Part shown: positions 32,831-44,636 of the stretch, one piece after another
How positions within the stretch are numbered: the stretch's first letter is position 1
How the letters are laid out: each line of letters begins with the position of its first letter
Source of the DNA: Usnea hakonensis
Lineage: Eukaryota; Ascomycota; Lecanoromycetes; Lecanorales; Parmeliaceae
Direction of reading: 5' to 3'
Assembly: GCA_013423325.1 (NCBI GenBank)
Contig: BLJB01000124.1
Location: 186,296 to 250,295, forward strand
DNA: 64,000 bases
Position numbers and translations under genes: made by a program
The notes under the pieces: generated by a model
Told to the model about the DNA's origin: nothing
Databases searched by the model: none
What the model saw: only the letters and a program-made list of their open reading frames with translations

Positions 32831-34468
32831 ATGCGGCTGACACTTCTGGCCTTGCCCGCTCTCGTCATCTGCGCTGCAATTGCTCAACTTGACACGTACG
32901 ATGTGCGAGAAGCTACGATTAAAGGGGTTCAAAATGCCCTCTACAGCGATCTCACATCGTGCCGCAGCATCATCGAGTCGTTCATCTCCCGCATTCAAGC
33001 ATACAACCCCGCGATTAACGCCATCATCACGCTGAACCCAAATGCATTATCGATCGCCAGCGAGAAAGATTCGGACTTGGCCGCCGGAAATGCAACCGGA
33101 TCTCTGTTCTGCATCCCAGTTTTATTGAAGGATAATTACGATACCTCAGACATGAAAACAACTGGTGGATGTCTGGACCTCGCAGATTCGCAACCAGCAG
33201 TCGACGCGCCCGTAGTCACAGCGTTAAAAAATGCTGGGGCTATCATCATTGGTAAAACGAATCTTCACGAGCTGGCTTTAGAAGGCTTGACCGTCTCGTC
33301 GCTGGGCGGTCAGACAGTCAATCCCTACGATCATACACGGACGCCAGGTGGCAGCTCTGGGGGCACTGGCGCGGCGATTGCAGCATCCTTTGCTGTCTTT
33401 GGCACTGGAACAGATACAGTCAACTCGCTTCGCAGTCCGGCAAGTGCAAATAGTTTGTTTAGCGTCAGACCTACCAGGGGTTTGATATCTCGCTCGGGTA
33501 TCATACCTATCTCTTTCACTCAAGATGCCATTGGACCTATTGCTCGGAATGTTGATGACCTTGCTGTCGCTCTCACTGTCATGACTAGCGTTGGCTATGA
33601 TCCGAACGACAATGTCACGGCCTTGATACCAAATAGCTTCATTAATGAAGACTACTCTGCTGCTCTTTACGGCGGTTCTCTCGAAGGCATGCGGTTCGGG
33701 CTGATCGAAGGCTTCTTCAACCGCACAGCTAGCAACGAGACAACCCCGGTCAATCAAGTTTTGGATGAAATGACTGCCGCATTCACCAGCGCTGGTGCGA
33801 CCGTCGTCCCCATTGTATCAAACATGTTCAATGCAACGGCCATTAGCAATGCATACGACACTCAAAGATTCGAATTTCGCCAAGAAATGAATACCTACCT
33901 ATCACAAGCTTCCCTACAAGGTACTCATCCACAAACACTGGAGGACTTGTACTCAAGTGGCAAATATCTCGTGATACCAAGCCAGTACTCCTACGTCAAC
34001 ACAGCTCTCGTGTCATCAACCGACAATACAACTTACGCCGGGGTCAAACTTGGCATTCAAAATCTCACAGTGGCTCTCGAAACCACTCTCAAAGCTCACG
34101 CGCTCGACGCCCTCATCTACCCCGAGCAAGCCAACCTCGTCGTCAAAATCGGCTCCCCATCCCAATCCGGTCGCAACGGCATCTTAGCCGCCGTCACAGG
34201 CTTCCCCGTCGTGACCGTCCCCGCCGGGTTCTCGCCAAGTAGCGGAGATGCGCCGGTAGGTGTTCCGATTGGTATGGAAATCTTAGGCCTACCGTGGACG
34301 GAGGCCAAACTGTTGAACATAGCGAGATTGGTTACCGAGGTGAAAAGAGTGAGGCGGATGCCGAAGAGTACGGAAGCTGCTGTCGAAAGCATGCACTTGG
34401 AAGAAGTGCCGGTCGTTGTGCCAGACACAGAAAATATACCAAAGGCTTATCCGATTGGTACTCTGTAG
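32831..34468 (+). CDS. Secreted amidase (amidase-signature family)
   Basis: Single exon, 545 aa from the ATG at 32831, which places a signal peptide (MRLTLLALPALVICAAIAQL) at the N-terminus. The amidase-signature triad is visible: K100 in VLLKDNYDT, cis-Ser S175 in TPGGSSGGTGAA and nucleophile S199 in GTDTVNSLRSP. Spacings of 75 and 24 residues equal those of mammalian FAAH (K142, S217, S241). The nucleophile loop has VN where most bacterial members have GG. Length and motifs indicate an intact enzyme. It hydrolyses an amide outside the cell or in the secretory pathway; the substrate is unknown. Several sequons fit secretion. Confidence 0.92.
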   Translation: MRLTLLALPALVICAAIAQLDTYDVREATIKGVQNALYSDLTSCRSIIESFISRIQAYNPAINAIITLNPNALSIASEKDSDLAAGNATGSLFCIPVLLKDNYDTSDMKTTGGCLDLADSQPAVDAPVVTALKNAGAIIIGKTNLHELALEGLTVSSLGGQTVNPYDHTRTPGGSSGGTGAAIAASFAVFGTGTDTVNSLRSPASANSLFSVRPTRGLISRSGIIPISFTQDAIGPIARNVDDLAVALTVMTSVGYDPNDNVTALIPNSFINEDYSAALYGGSLEGMRFGLIEGFFNRTASNETTPVNQVLDEMTAAFTSAGATVVPIVSNMFNATAISNAYDTQRFEFRQEMNTYLSQASLQGTHPQTLEDLYSSGKYLVIPSQYSYVNTALVSSTDNTTYAGVKLGIQNLTVALETTLKAHALDALIYPEQANLVVKIGSPSQSGRNGILAAVTGFPVVTVPAGFSPSSGDAPVGVPIGMEILGLPWTEAKLLNIARLVTEVKRVRRMPKSTEAAVESMHLEEVPVVVPDTENIPKAYPIGTL

Positions 34469-35249
34469 CCGAGGCGCTATCTATCCCAACGATTCTCAGT
34501 AGTTTTGCAGATTGGTATACAAACTTATTTCACCAATGGGGCTTGTGGAAGGATTGACAGTGAAATGCATCGTTGCGTGCTTTGGTCCTTCCATAGACCG
34601 CCCGACCATCTCGCCACAGTAGGACTGGGGGCTAGTAATGTCGTACATCACATAGTCGCATCATTCGTTTCAGTGGTTTCAGTGATTTAATTCGAACCAC
34701 CATACTTCCATGGCTTGGATTCGGTGCACAGGCATGGCCATAGCGGGAGAAAATATACCATGAGGAGTGCTTCGTACACTACAATCACTCTTCAGTCAAC
34801 TCATCTCCTTCAGAGCCATTACATCATTTTTCCCCTCCCCCCCCCCTTGCCTGTATAAATACACACAGCTGCGTTCCCATTCTGGGTGTATTGGGAGTCT
34901 TCCTCTGTCCGGCCTACCCATAACAATAAAACAGACCAACCACTGTTCCAGCTACATTTGTTCATTTTGCAGCGGGAGTGGTAGCAGGTACCAAGCTTGG
35001 ATGGGGGAAGAGAAGAGAGGAATTTTTTATCTTTAGAAGGGACAGCGTTGAGGGTGAGAGTAATAGCGTTGGTGGGGGGTTGGGGCGAGAGTGGTCGGTC
35101 ATAGGGGTCGTCGTACTCCATAGTAAGAGTAGCAAGGTGTGATAAAAACACCACCTTCCAACGAAGGTACTTAGTCATCGTAGTAGCAATGATAGCACCT
35201 AACCTCAACGGCTCCCAAACTAAGAATCATACTCATAAGGATGTACGCT
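34469..35249. other. Intergenic, nothing supported
   Basis: Contains a C-run near 34834 and no supported gene. Minus-strand frames here are short and lack motifs. Confidence 0.4.
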
Positions 35250-35560
35250 TTGGTGTTGCATAGAAGCGGACTCCGCCTTGGTGGTACACCAAAGCGGGCC
35301 CGTCTTGGTAGTGGCCGCTTTGGTAAGGCCGCTTTAGTGGAGGCCGCTTTGGTGGGAGGCCGCCTTAGTAGTATACCAAAGCGGGCCCGTCTTTGAGGAA
35401 GGCTGCTTTGGTGGGAGTCCGCTTTGGTGTAGAGCTAAGTGCGCTTTAGTATACTTACTGAATATGCCGCTTTTATCAACGCTTTGCGCTTTGAAGAGTG
35501 CACTCCGCCCTGGTGTGCTTAATATAAAGACTGCTTTGGTGGATGGACTTTGCCTTCGTA
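35250..35560. repeat. Degenerate GCTTTGGTGG minisatellite-like array
   Basis: About a dozen variants of CCGCTTTGGTGG lie in one 310-bp block, with two in inverted orientation (ACCAAAGCGG). A longer 36-bp segment, starting CCGCCTTGGTGGTACACCAA at about 35273, recurs with a few changes at about 35360, so the array has a higher-order period near 87 bp. See findings. Confidence 0.8.
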
Positions 35561-35969
35561 CGCTGCGCAATAGTGGGCGAGCTGCACTATACTCACAGAC
35601 TTCACCTTAGTGTCATTCTTCTCCACTTTTCAGTAAAGATCATGCCAGATTCATGAACGGCTCCATAAGGTAAGTATGTTCGCTATGTTTGTATGGAGAA
35701 GTCGTCTTAGCCATAGAAGCAGACCTCGCACCGCTGTGGCCCAAACATCATGATGATGATGATGATCATAAGAAGAATCATAAAAGGAAAAATTCTCAAT
35801 CTACCCTACTATCAAGTTTTCCTAATTTTCATCCGCGTTCGTCTATTGAGAAAGAAAGGCACGTCCGTAAATCTTTTCCCCTTCTTCCCCTTCTTCCCCT
35901 CCCCCCTCTCCCCTAGTCCCATCATTACCCCTCCTCTCACTCCTTCCCCCCTTCCCCCCTCATTGCCCC
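35561..35969. other. Intergenic, pyrimidine tract and ATG triplets
   Basis: Contains a short ATG triplet run (about 35749-35766) and a long CT-rich tract (about 35876-35970) just past the stop of the minus-strand Mid2-like gene. Confidence 0.6.
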
Positions 35970-37141
35970 TTACGCCTCCAACTCCCCCGTTCTCACCGGC
36001 TCCTCCCTCTGCTCCATCTCATAGACCCCACTATTATCCGGCGGCGGCACATCATCCTTATACTCGCGCTGCGGCATCACCGGCGAACCGTTATCCGGTC
36101 GCAGCGCCATATTTTCCATTTGGCTCCGATCCGCCCGGGCTTGTAAGCGGCGGCGGCAGAGGAAGAACAACAGGGCTGCGAAAGCGAATAGTCCCAAGGG
36201 GACGCCGACGCCGATTCCCGCTTTAGCGCCGGTGCTGAGGTGGGAGGAGGGTTGGGATGTTGGGTGAGAGGTTGGAGGTGTTGTAGGGGTAATACGGGTT
36301 GCCGCTCTTGATGTTGTGGTTGCCGCTGGTTTGGGGGTTGTTGCTGTGATGGTTGCCGCTGCGGTAGGACCGGGAGCTGTTGGGGTAGCGATAGCAGCGG
36401 CGCTGGGGTTTGTGAAGGTGGCGGTGTACCAACTTGATTCGTTGGTGATGCTACTCTGGGCTACTATTGTCGAGCTGATGATGGATTTGTCGTCGGCGTC
36501 TTCGTTGTTGTAAAGGCTTGTGGTTTCGCAGGGGGCATAGTAGTAGCTGCTGCCGGAGGCGTCGTTGGTTGAAGTACCGGGTCTGCAATTTACGGTCACG
36601 CTGATTCGTTGTTCGCAGGATCAGTGCTCTGTTGTCTCGGTGGATTTGATGGGGTGGGGAGGAGAAAGGAGGACTTACGTTTGATTGAATGTTTGAAGCC
36701 AGGTTGCTATTGGTCCGGTGTTGGAAATGGGAGAGGAACCGAGGTTTATACTGTTTTCGATGTTGGTGAGTGATTGGCTTTGAGATGGATGGATATATCT
36801 CGAGGAAAGGGAACGACAAAGAACAGAAATGGAAATGCCATTGGAGGAGACCTTGCTTACTCTGGGAGTAGATATTTGGTGTTTTCAGAATTGGCGGAAA
36901 ACGTGTAGCTATCGCTAGGAAGGCAGGCAACGGGTCCAGGGTAGAAGTTGGAATTATTATAATCGCAATTAATGGTGTAGTAGGTCAAGGTACCGGATGT
37001 TCTTACTTCGCCGACGAAAGCCTGATTGTCGCCTTGCGCTTCGTAGAAGAGGGCATCTGGTAGCATTATTTGAGTGGTGATGTTCTGAGCTGAAGCATAA
37101 TGCAGCAGCGCTACGACCAAGAAGAAAGCGATGGCAGCCAT
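35970..37141 (-). CDS. Mid2-like single-pass cell-surface protein
   Basis: Three exons, complement(join(35970..36600,36679..36750,36861..37141)), 327 aa. The start at 37141 gives the signal peptide MAAIAFFLVVALLHYASAQN; the frame is open further upstream but without such a leader. The ectodomain (to about residue 170) has Cys residues in INCDY, ACLPSD, NCRPG and APCET, and sequons. A Ser/Thr/Pro-rich stalk with many TTP/ATP units precedes a transmembrane helix at about 244-266 (VGVPLGLFAFAALLFFLCRR) and an acidic cytosolic tail. This matches the Mid2/WSC-like build of fungal wall-stress sensors, though the ectodomain itself is not one I can name. Introns are 110 and 78 bp. Confidence 0.8.
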
Positions 37142-38755
37142 GCTCAACCGCCGTATGGATGATCGAAGTTGACTCAACAGTAAGAACGCGAAAAAGTAAA
37201 GAGTGAGGACAGAGCGCTTTGGGGCAGTGCCCGCTATGACTATACTAAAATTAGTGTTGACGGCAGCAGGTGACAAGAAGTAAGTCAAGACTGAGCAGAA
37301 GAAAGACAATTTTCCTCCGTGCACCTTAATTTTATTGATAGGAGGTGTCACACTGGATATCAAGGACCGTAATTTGGAGGGTAGAATTACCACCACAAAG
37401 CCGATTGGCCGCCACTGTACTCGTACTCAACACTTCGTGTAACGGACTTTGGATTGGGCCGAGGTGAACACGGTACTCCTCGCATACATCATAACACTCT
37501 CCATCTCTCTGCAACTGCTTAAACTTCTGCTAGATTATTAGCCTAAATAAATCCTTTGAACCGTCAACTGAAGAGGTTTCGCTATTGTACCTGCATGTGC
37601 TACCGGCGTCATGACTCCAAGCCAGCTCCAACAAGCAACTGGGAGTAACGAGACGAGGCCCCACAGTCGAATCCAGAGCAATATGATTACTCATTGCTCA
37701 CCTCTCACTTCCAACCCTTTCACAAAAGCAACGAGAACTCGTTGCCATCAATTATGAGAATGGTCAGAGAATGGTCAAAGTATGTAAGAATTATCAAACG
37801 CAGTTGCCCAACCAGAAACTGCGGCTGCAAACCTACTTTACCTAGGAAGGAACCTGCCCACCTATCGACATAAGTACCGACTTCCTAAAACAGGAAGGGT
37901 AAAGGAACAATAGCTTACCACATGCAGTCAATCCTTGAAGCCATAGTCCTGTACGTCCACCTCGACCAAAAGTCCTCACGCTTTGCTCCAAATCGTATTC
38001 CTTCACTGCACTAGAACGAGTGCTAGAAGCAATTTATCAAAGACCGGCATTTTCATCATCCCCACCCTCTTGCCTCGCCCCCTCCCCTTCGTCTCCCCCC
38101 ACGGAAATACCAAAGACAGAAAATCTCAATCACGACATACAATCGGACAAACCTCGCTCGATCAAGTAAGGGAGCGGTTCAGCTCAAGCCTGCTTTTCTC
38201 GTGAAACGTGCTTCTTTCCGCATCCTTTCCACGTAGACATGCGGTGGGCACTGCGTGGTAAGAGGAGAGGTTGTTGTTGTTGAGAGGAGTTTGGTGAAGG
38301 TGGGAGAGAGGGACGATTCACCTGGGCCGATTAGGTATCCAAGTGGATAAGGTTGAGGTTGAAGCGGAGATGGTGATGTTGATGGAGGGTGGAGGGTGAG
38401 AGAGGGAGATCGGGAACGGATGGATGGAAGGAAGGTTGCAGAGGGCGGAGGGGAAAAAAAGGTGGCGGAGAGGTGAGTGCGGACGGGGTTGCGCTGGAAA
38501 AGCGGCGGTCATCGTGTGCGCACAGTATCTAGGATGAGACTTGACACGAACGGGGAGCATTGAAAGGAAGATGGCAAAGCTAGATTACGCGAACGCGCAG
38601 ATGCAAAGGCGTCTGCGAGCGCCAAGAATTAGATCGATCTATCAGGGCCATCAGCCTGTTTCTTCCACATACGCCTCGCTGATTTCCCCGCTCAGATGGT
38701 GAATGTACGTCCAGTCCAATATTTACAGCAAGCCGCCATCACCTTTAGTAGCCTG
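37142..38755. other. Intergenic, nothing supported
   Basis: Upstream of the Mid2-like gene and downstream of Rsr1. Contains G-rich/purine tracts at about 38270-38470. No gene is supported. Confidence 0.4.
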
Positions 38756-39787
38756 CTATAAGATGTTACAACGTCCTCTCCCCCCACCTCTTCCCCCATT
38801 TTTTGGCCTGTGTTTCCTCGGCGGCCTAGGCCTGTGCTCCCTATCCAGCTTTTCCATCTCTCTGATTTGTCGCGTTGCGTGCTCTCTGTTGATCATCTGC
38901 CGGCAGAGATGCACAAATGCTTCATCCACATTGCGTCTCGATCGCGCTGATGCTTCGTAGTATGGTGCGTTATTCCACGATTGAGAGATCTGAAAGGCTT
39001 TGGAGCGGGACACGGCGCGGTCTTCTTCGAGGTCTGATTTGTTGCCAACGATGACGATAGGGATGGAGGAGTCGTCTTTGATGCGGACGATTTGGTCTCT
39101 GAGTTCATAGAGGTCCGTAAGGGAAGTCAGGGAGGTTATGCTAAAGACGAGAAGGAAACCGTGGCCAGATTTTATGTAAAGCTCCCTTTGACGGATGGGG
39201 ATTAGAGTCTGATCGAAGTAGGATAGAAGATGGAAGGTACCTCATGGCGGCTGAGGTCGTGTTAGCTTAAGTATTCTTGGGATGAGAGAATGGAGGGCTC
39301 ACTGAACTGCTCTGTGCCTGCAGTGTCCAATCTAGGCGTCCATCAGCATGTTATCCTGATATCATATTCCTGGATGGGCAGTGTCGACGTACATCTCTAA
39401 TATGCATTGTTGCCCCTGGTTATCATCAGTGCTTTCCCTTGAAACCGGTCACCCGACTCACATCGACCTCGATCTGCTTCCTATACGAGTCCTCGATTGT
39501 AGGATCATAGCTTTCTATCCACACATTTTGCACGAATTGTGCTGTTTGAAACGGTGAGCGGACTGCGGGTATAGAGGCGCCAATGAATGCCGCGTACCGG
39601 TGAGACAGCTCTTGCCCACTCCTCCTGTTACAAGCATTGTTTCAGCTATGGGTGTTGACACATAGGACACCTTTCCTCACCTGCACCGAGCACGACAATG
39701 TGGTACTCCCTTGAGGGTGACACAGGTCAGCGACGGTTTGACTGTGGGGGAATGTGGGAATATGTGTTACCCTTGCCTTTGCGGCAT
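38756..39787 (-). CDS. rsr1: Ras-family GTPase, Rsr1/Bud1 (Krev-1) type
   Basis: Eight exons, complement(join(38756..39185,39241..39250,39303..39331,39393..39415,39462..39541,39598..39624,39681..39709,39771..39787)), 214 aa, every phase consistent. The spliced protein reads QGEYHIVVLGAGGVGKSCLT (P-loop 14-21), ESYDPTIEDSYRKQIEVD (switch I, Rap/Rsr1-like), ILDTAGTEQFTAMRELYIKS (switch II), VGNKSDLEEDRAV and YYEASARSRRNVDEAF. A basic, Arg/Pro-rich tail ends in CNIL, a CaaX box for prenylation. Exon 7 is only 10 nt (completing T-A-M-R). Rsr1 marks polarity sites at the plasma membrane and acts upstream of Cdc42. Introns are 46-77 bp. Confidence 0.95.
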
Positions 39788-42700
39788 ATTGCAGACGCCA
39801 GAGCGCTTTCAATGGTCCTGTCCCTCTTCCGACTCAATGCCTTTCTGCTCCTTCACTTCTGGTCACTAGGAAATTATGAGATTGTGGGTGATGGGCGTTG
39901 TCTTTGGTGAATGTTTGGAGAGAAATGGGGATCTTGGAGGTCTCATCTGGTCGTGGATGATTTCGGCAGAGTATGAGGGAGGATGGAGATGGTAGGATGG
40001 GAATTGAAAAGACGATGTATTATATCTTCTAGACCCTTGAAATTGGAAGGGCGTTTAGTGGATTTATATTTGGATTGGATCGCAAGACGCAAAGAGCATG
40101 TCAAGTGGTCTAGATTAGCAGCATTTACTGGAAAGTTTAGCGTAGCGCTTGCCGCTAGGCCGGGACCGGGACGGACAGACTGCCGGGTCAGCCTTAAAGC
40201 CCCCCCATCCTCCCCCCCTCCTGCCCCCCCCCCTCCGACGATCCTATTGATCCTGAATTATGCCTCGAAGAGACAGGAAAAAAAGAAAATCCATTTCACT
40301 ATCATCACTACATCACCAGACATCAGAATCCAGGACTTACCTTCCTCTTCTGTTTATCTAAGCGACATCCAGGATTCTCTTTTACCAGAGCTGTGCACAG
40401 ATTCGTCGGCATTGTATACAATCGGATACCATCGTTCTGTGTCATTCCGTAATCACTACGAATATAAAATAGAGCTTCGGGGCCACCGACATCCTCCACA
40501 CGCAGCCTTAACCAATCGAAAGCCCTTCTTTCTACTTCCACCATCCATAGATCTCGCCATCTACCACTCGAGATGAATTGATTGGGTAGATATGTTGTAG
40601 CTATGGCAGCCAGCGGCTATTTCCCTCAAACTCATCAGATAAGACTCGAAGCCACCATTTTAGCAAAGTACACGTATGGCAACATTTCAACGTCCGTGCA
40701 AGACCAACATAATCGCGACTGCCGACGCGAAGCTTTTGTCATCAAATATCTTATCCACTTAATGTTCTGACATTCAGCGCACAGTCTGTCCATCTTCAAA
40801 TCTCCCCTCGAACAAGAAATTTTGGCAACAACGGCCGACGATGATATCGATTTACTCAGATTTACTCAAGCTCACTCGAATTTGAAAAAGTGTCGCAGTC
40901 GTCTTTCGTCGATCGTAAAGCGGATATGACCAAGTCTTTTGGGAAGTATCGGTCAAGCACGAGACTGAATTCCATTGGTCAGATTATGTTGAGAGGAGCG
41001 ACCATAAGGCTGTTCTGCAACCTTTTCGAATGTCATGTCCGATTCGCCCCGGTAAGCTAGGCAGGGCTGCAGGATGATGCTGCGCAGGAGCTCGAAAGGG
41101 AAAGGGACGGTTTTCCGTGGACTTAATCACTCAAATAGTCTTGAAGGATTCCTGTGAGGATGATCATTTTGGCTTCCCCGCCGAACTATAAGGCATCCTC
41201 CCGAGATAGGAGAATAAATCAAATGTCGTCTCTCTGCCTTATTCCCAAGGCAAAATGCATGCAAGCGAAGCAACTCAGGGGTTAAGCCTCCTCGGGAAAT
41301 GTTTGCGATACAGCAAGCGAACAAGACCAATCACCATGCTGAGCCAACTTGATGCAGCTGCATTTCAATTGTCACAACTTTTCTATCCGAATGATGCATC
41401 GAATCATTCTCAAGGCTCGGATCGGACCTGTCCGTGAAGAACGAATCTTGCGCTGCTGGTGAATAACTATGCATCAGAATAGGGTCTTTTGGCTTACCCC
41501 GAAGAGAGCCGAACTGGTCGATAATTTCGGATCACAGGCAGTATGAGCGAGCGATATCTTTAAGATTTGGTATTGTGGAGAGAGTAACGAACAGGTGTGG
41601 GGAGGATGCGCTTTCTTGCCCAGGCTTTGAGGACAGTTCAATAATATCAGACTGCTGTGCCACTGCGCTCGGCGGCAGGCTATGAATGCCGAAAAGTCTC
41701 CATAAGCAAGAACCAAGATCTCGGGCCAAATTTACTCACGTGACGATAGACTATTGACGGAAAAGGAAGGTGATGATGTGTCAATTGCGGGGTCTATGTT
41801 AAAGTACGGAGTACTTTAGGTACTTTAGGCTGTCATGCACGTCGCATCCGCCATTCCCCATCACATTACATTCCTTCTCCGCAAAAAGTGAAAAGAATAA
41901 ACGCCCACTGCGAGCAAGGCGCTGCTCTCTTTCTAGATGCCGTAAATGATCAGACGCAGATGTCCACCTTGTAATTACTTCCCAATTTCATGACGCGCTT
42001 TGGATGAGTTGCTGACAATCTAGGTACAGAACATGATGATCCGGACATAAGGCTGCCTCTTCTAACGTTTACGCATTCATCAAAGTCCGACAGCTCTTCA
42101 TACGGCTGGCTTGTACTCATACTGTATCAAGTTTAGTCGCTTTGGTAATGTACACAGGCTGTTGATTCATTCTGCCTGGAGTATTTCGTCAGAGCTCGCA
42201 ATCCTCATAGACTCTTCCCTCGGAGATTTTCTTGTCGTAGGAGGCTGCCGATCATCTGGACGTGAATGATGGTGTGAATGATGGATCGCCTAGAGTTGAC
42301 GCAACGTGACGCATGAGCGCGATACCACCACTAGCCCACTTCGAGAAGAAAGCCTGCCTTACGGCCGACTGAATAAAGTGGTAGTATCACACTTGACGGA
42401 TTGATAGGCTGTTGTCTTCCTTTCCTTTAGCGACACGCATGCGGCGTGCATATCCTCGAAAAGGATGCCTATGAACGGCGACTATATATCCCAACGGGTA
42501 CCGATCTGGCACCGCGGAGTTGACTATCTTGTTCTCATTCACCGCACATATTTTGTAGAAAATAGAGAGCGTGGGGATTGTCAACACTCACTCAAAGCCT
42601 CCACTACGACCTCAAAATTGAACAATGTTGTCGTCATTGAGTCCAGGAGACAATAGCACAAGAGACTTGATCTATGAATACTCCGGCAGATCAATGTCTG

Positions 42701-42928
42701 GAAGTGGGACAAATGTAAATATTTACTCTTAGTATCAGCGGGCACGTGACGGCATCCGCTTGGACCGATGGGGAAGGTGGTGATGTCATTCGTCGCAAGA
42801 ATGCATTACTCGTTTAAACTCTCCCGGATCTAGAACATCAAGATAGCTAATGTCCCCTTCTACAGAATGGCATTCTTTGCTCTCTCATCCAAGTATCGTC
42901 CCATCCATGAGACGTGTGCAGGCTAAAG
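39788..42928. other. Gene-poor 3.1-kb stretch
   Basis: No gene supported. Contains the Rsr1 upstream region, a C-run block at 40200-40240, and a perfect 7-bp-arm palindrome (AAAGTACGGAGTACTTT) at 41801-41817. Open frames (for example 39983-40576) are driven by the C-rich block. Confidence 0.4.
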
Positions 42929-43933
42929 ATGCCTTCCTCGTCGTATGATGCTACGGGCATCCAATACTATGAAATTCCCTCTTTCACCTTCATATCTGGC
43001 GCCACAATCCCTATCAAAGTTGCCTACCGCTCTTACAATCCCTCTTCTTCAAAGGCGATTTGCATCCCAACCTGTTACGGCGGCAGAGTCAACACAACCC
43101 TCACCTTTACGGAAAAGGAGGGCGCACTTTCCTCCCACCATGTCATCGTCATAGCCATGCTCGGCAACGGCGAGTCCTCCTCTCCCTCAAACACCCCTAA
43201 TTTCCCCAAGACACTTGACTACCGCGACTGCATCAACGCGCAACACCAACTTCTTACAGCGCACCTCGGCATCAGCAAGCTAGATGCCGTCATCGGCTTT
43301 TCAATGGGCGGCCAGCAAGCATACTACTGGGCCAGCATGTTTCCAACCTTCGTCACGAACGCAGTCGTCATATGCGGCTCCGCACGAACATCTGGACACA
43401 ACTACGCCTTTATCGAAGGGCCCAAAACAGCACTACTGAACAGCGCCGACTACGCCGACGGCGCCTACAAAGCCAAAGGCATTCAACCCCTTCGCGGTCT
43501 CCGAGCCTTTGGACGAGCCTACTGCGCCTGGCTAACAAGCGGCGCTTTCTTCCGCCAGCGCCAATGGGAGAAGACTCTCGGCTTCAGCAGCGTGGAAGAG
43601 TACATCAGCAACACCATGGAGAAATCGTTCGAAGACTGGGATCCCGAAGACGTGCTGATCCTCGCGCGCATGTGGCAAGCGGGGGATATCGGAACTACCA
43701 GGGACGACGGCAGTTACGAGAAAGCGCTCCAGGGCATCGAAGCGAGGGTGCTGGTGATGCCCGGTCGGACGGATCAGTATTTTGCGGTTGAAGATAGTGA
43801 GGTCGAGGTTGGGTTGTTGAGGAAGGGGCAGTTGGCTGTTATTGAGAGTGTGTGGGGCCATGCGGCGGGGGGTGGGGAGAGCGAGGCGGATACTAAGTGG
43901 ATGGATGGGAAGATTAAGGCGTTTCTGGGGTGA
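42929..43933 (+). CDS. Alpha/beta hydrolase, homoserine O-acetyltransferase-like
   Basis: Single exon, 334 aa, starting at ATG 42929 (codons before it are GTG-led). The nucleophile elbow GFSMGGQQAYYWA places Ser125. The acid is likely D282 (MPGRTDQYF) and the His H311 (ESVWGHAAGG). The CYGGR, MLGNGESSSPSN and YRDCINAQHQLL blocks are typical of the fungal MET2/homoserine-acetyltransferase-like hydrolase branch. The genuine MET2 enzymes are longer (about 450-500 residues), so this is more likely a related hydrolase of unknown substrate than the methionine-pathway enzyme. No signal peptide, so probably cytosolic. Confidence 0.9.
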   Translation: MPSSSYDATGIQYYEIPSFTFISGATIPIKVAYRSYNPSSSKAICIPTCYGGRVNTTLTFTEKEGALSSHHVIVIAMLGNGESSSPSNTPNFPKTLDYRDCINAQHQLLTAHLGISKLDAVIGFSMGGQQAYYWASMFPTFVTNAVVICGSARTSGHNYAFIEGPKTALLNSADYADGAYKAKGIQPLRGLRAFGRAYCAWLTSGAFFRQRQWEKTLGFSSVEEYISNTMEKSFEDWDPEDVLILARMWQAGDIGTTRDDGSYEKALQGIEARVLVMPGRTDQYFAVEDSEVEVGLLRKGQLAVIESVWGHAAGGGESEADTKWMDGKIKAFLG

Positions 43934-44636
43934 AGGGGGGATGCTGGATTTTGGTGGTATGGATCTTCTTTCTGAACCTTTATGTTTTCAACGTACGTAT
44001 CGCTTGTGAATACAATGAATATAACTCCCATTTCTCGAACATGTTATAACTCTACCCTCTCCTTCATCCCCCCCTCCCTCCCCCTCCAACCCCTTCTCCG
44101 CGAAAAGCCAGCCATAGCACTACATAGAAGAGTGAAAGCGATTTTTTATCGCATGGGAATTGGGCTAGGTTGTAAAAGGGGGGGGGAGGGATTGGTTCCG
44201 TAAGAAAGCACGGCTGGATAGGGGAGAGAGAAGGGGGAGAGGGGGTATGAAGGAGGGGGTGTGGGGTAGGGGAAGGGGAGAGGGGAGAGAAGGAGGGGAA
44301 GGGGGAAAGAGGGGAGGGTGAGTGGGGGAGCGGGGATGGAAGGGATTAGTTCCTGGAATCAAGTAAATAGAGACATGGGTCCGTATACTCAATTAGAGGG
44401 TCGCCTTCTGATGGTGGTATTGGGAACGGTATTGGATATAGCAAGTGGTTCAAAATGTAAGATCCCGCTTCTTCTGACACTACCGCTAAAAAAACAAAGG
44501 CACCAACCCAAACTCCTCTCAGCCTCACAAACACTCTCAACTCCCGATAAATCCGAACATCATTCTAGAATCGCTCGTCTTTCAATCTCAATCTATTCCC
44601 ATCAAGAGATGCGAGCTCATCCCGCCCTCAGTACGC
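43934..44636. other. Intergenic between convergent genes, strong purine tract
   Basis: The stretch 44170-44340 is almost all G and A on the plus strand with many GGGG runs. It lies between the 3' ends of the hydrolase and the metallopeptidase. Confidence 0.8.

Noticed and set aside
39983..40576. 197-codon frame
   Set aside because: Its middle is a C-run; ends have no protein-like features, and it lies upstream of the divergently placed Rsr1 start.
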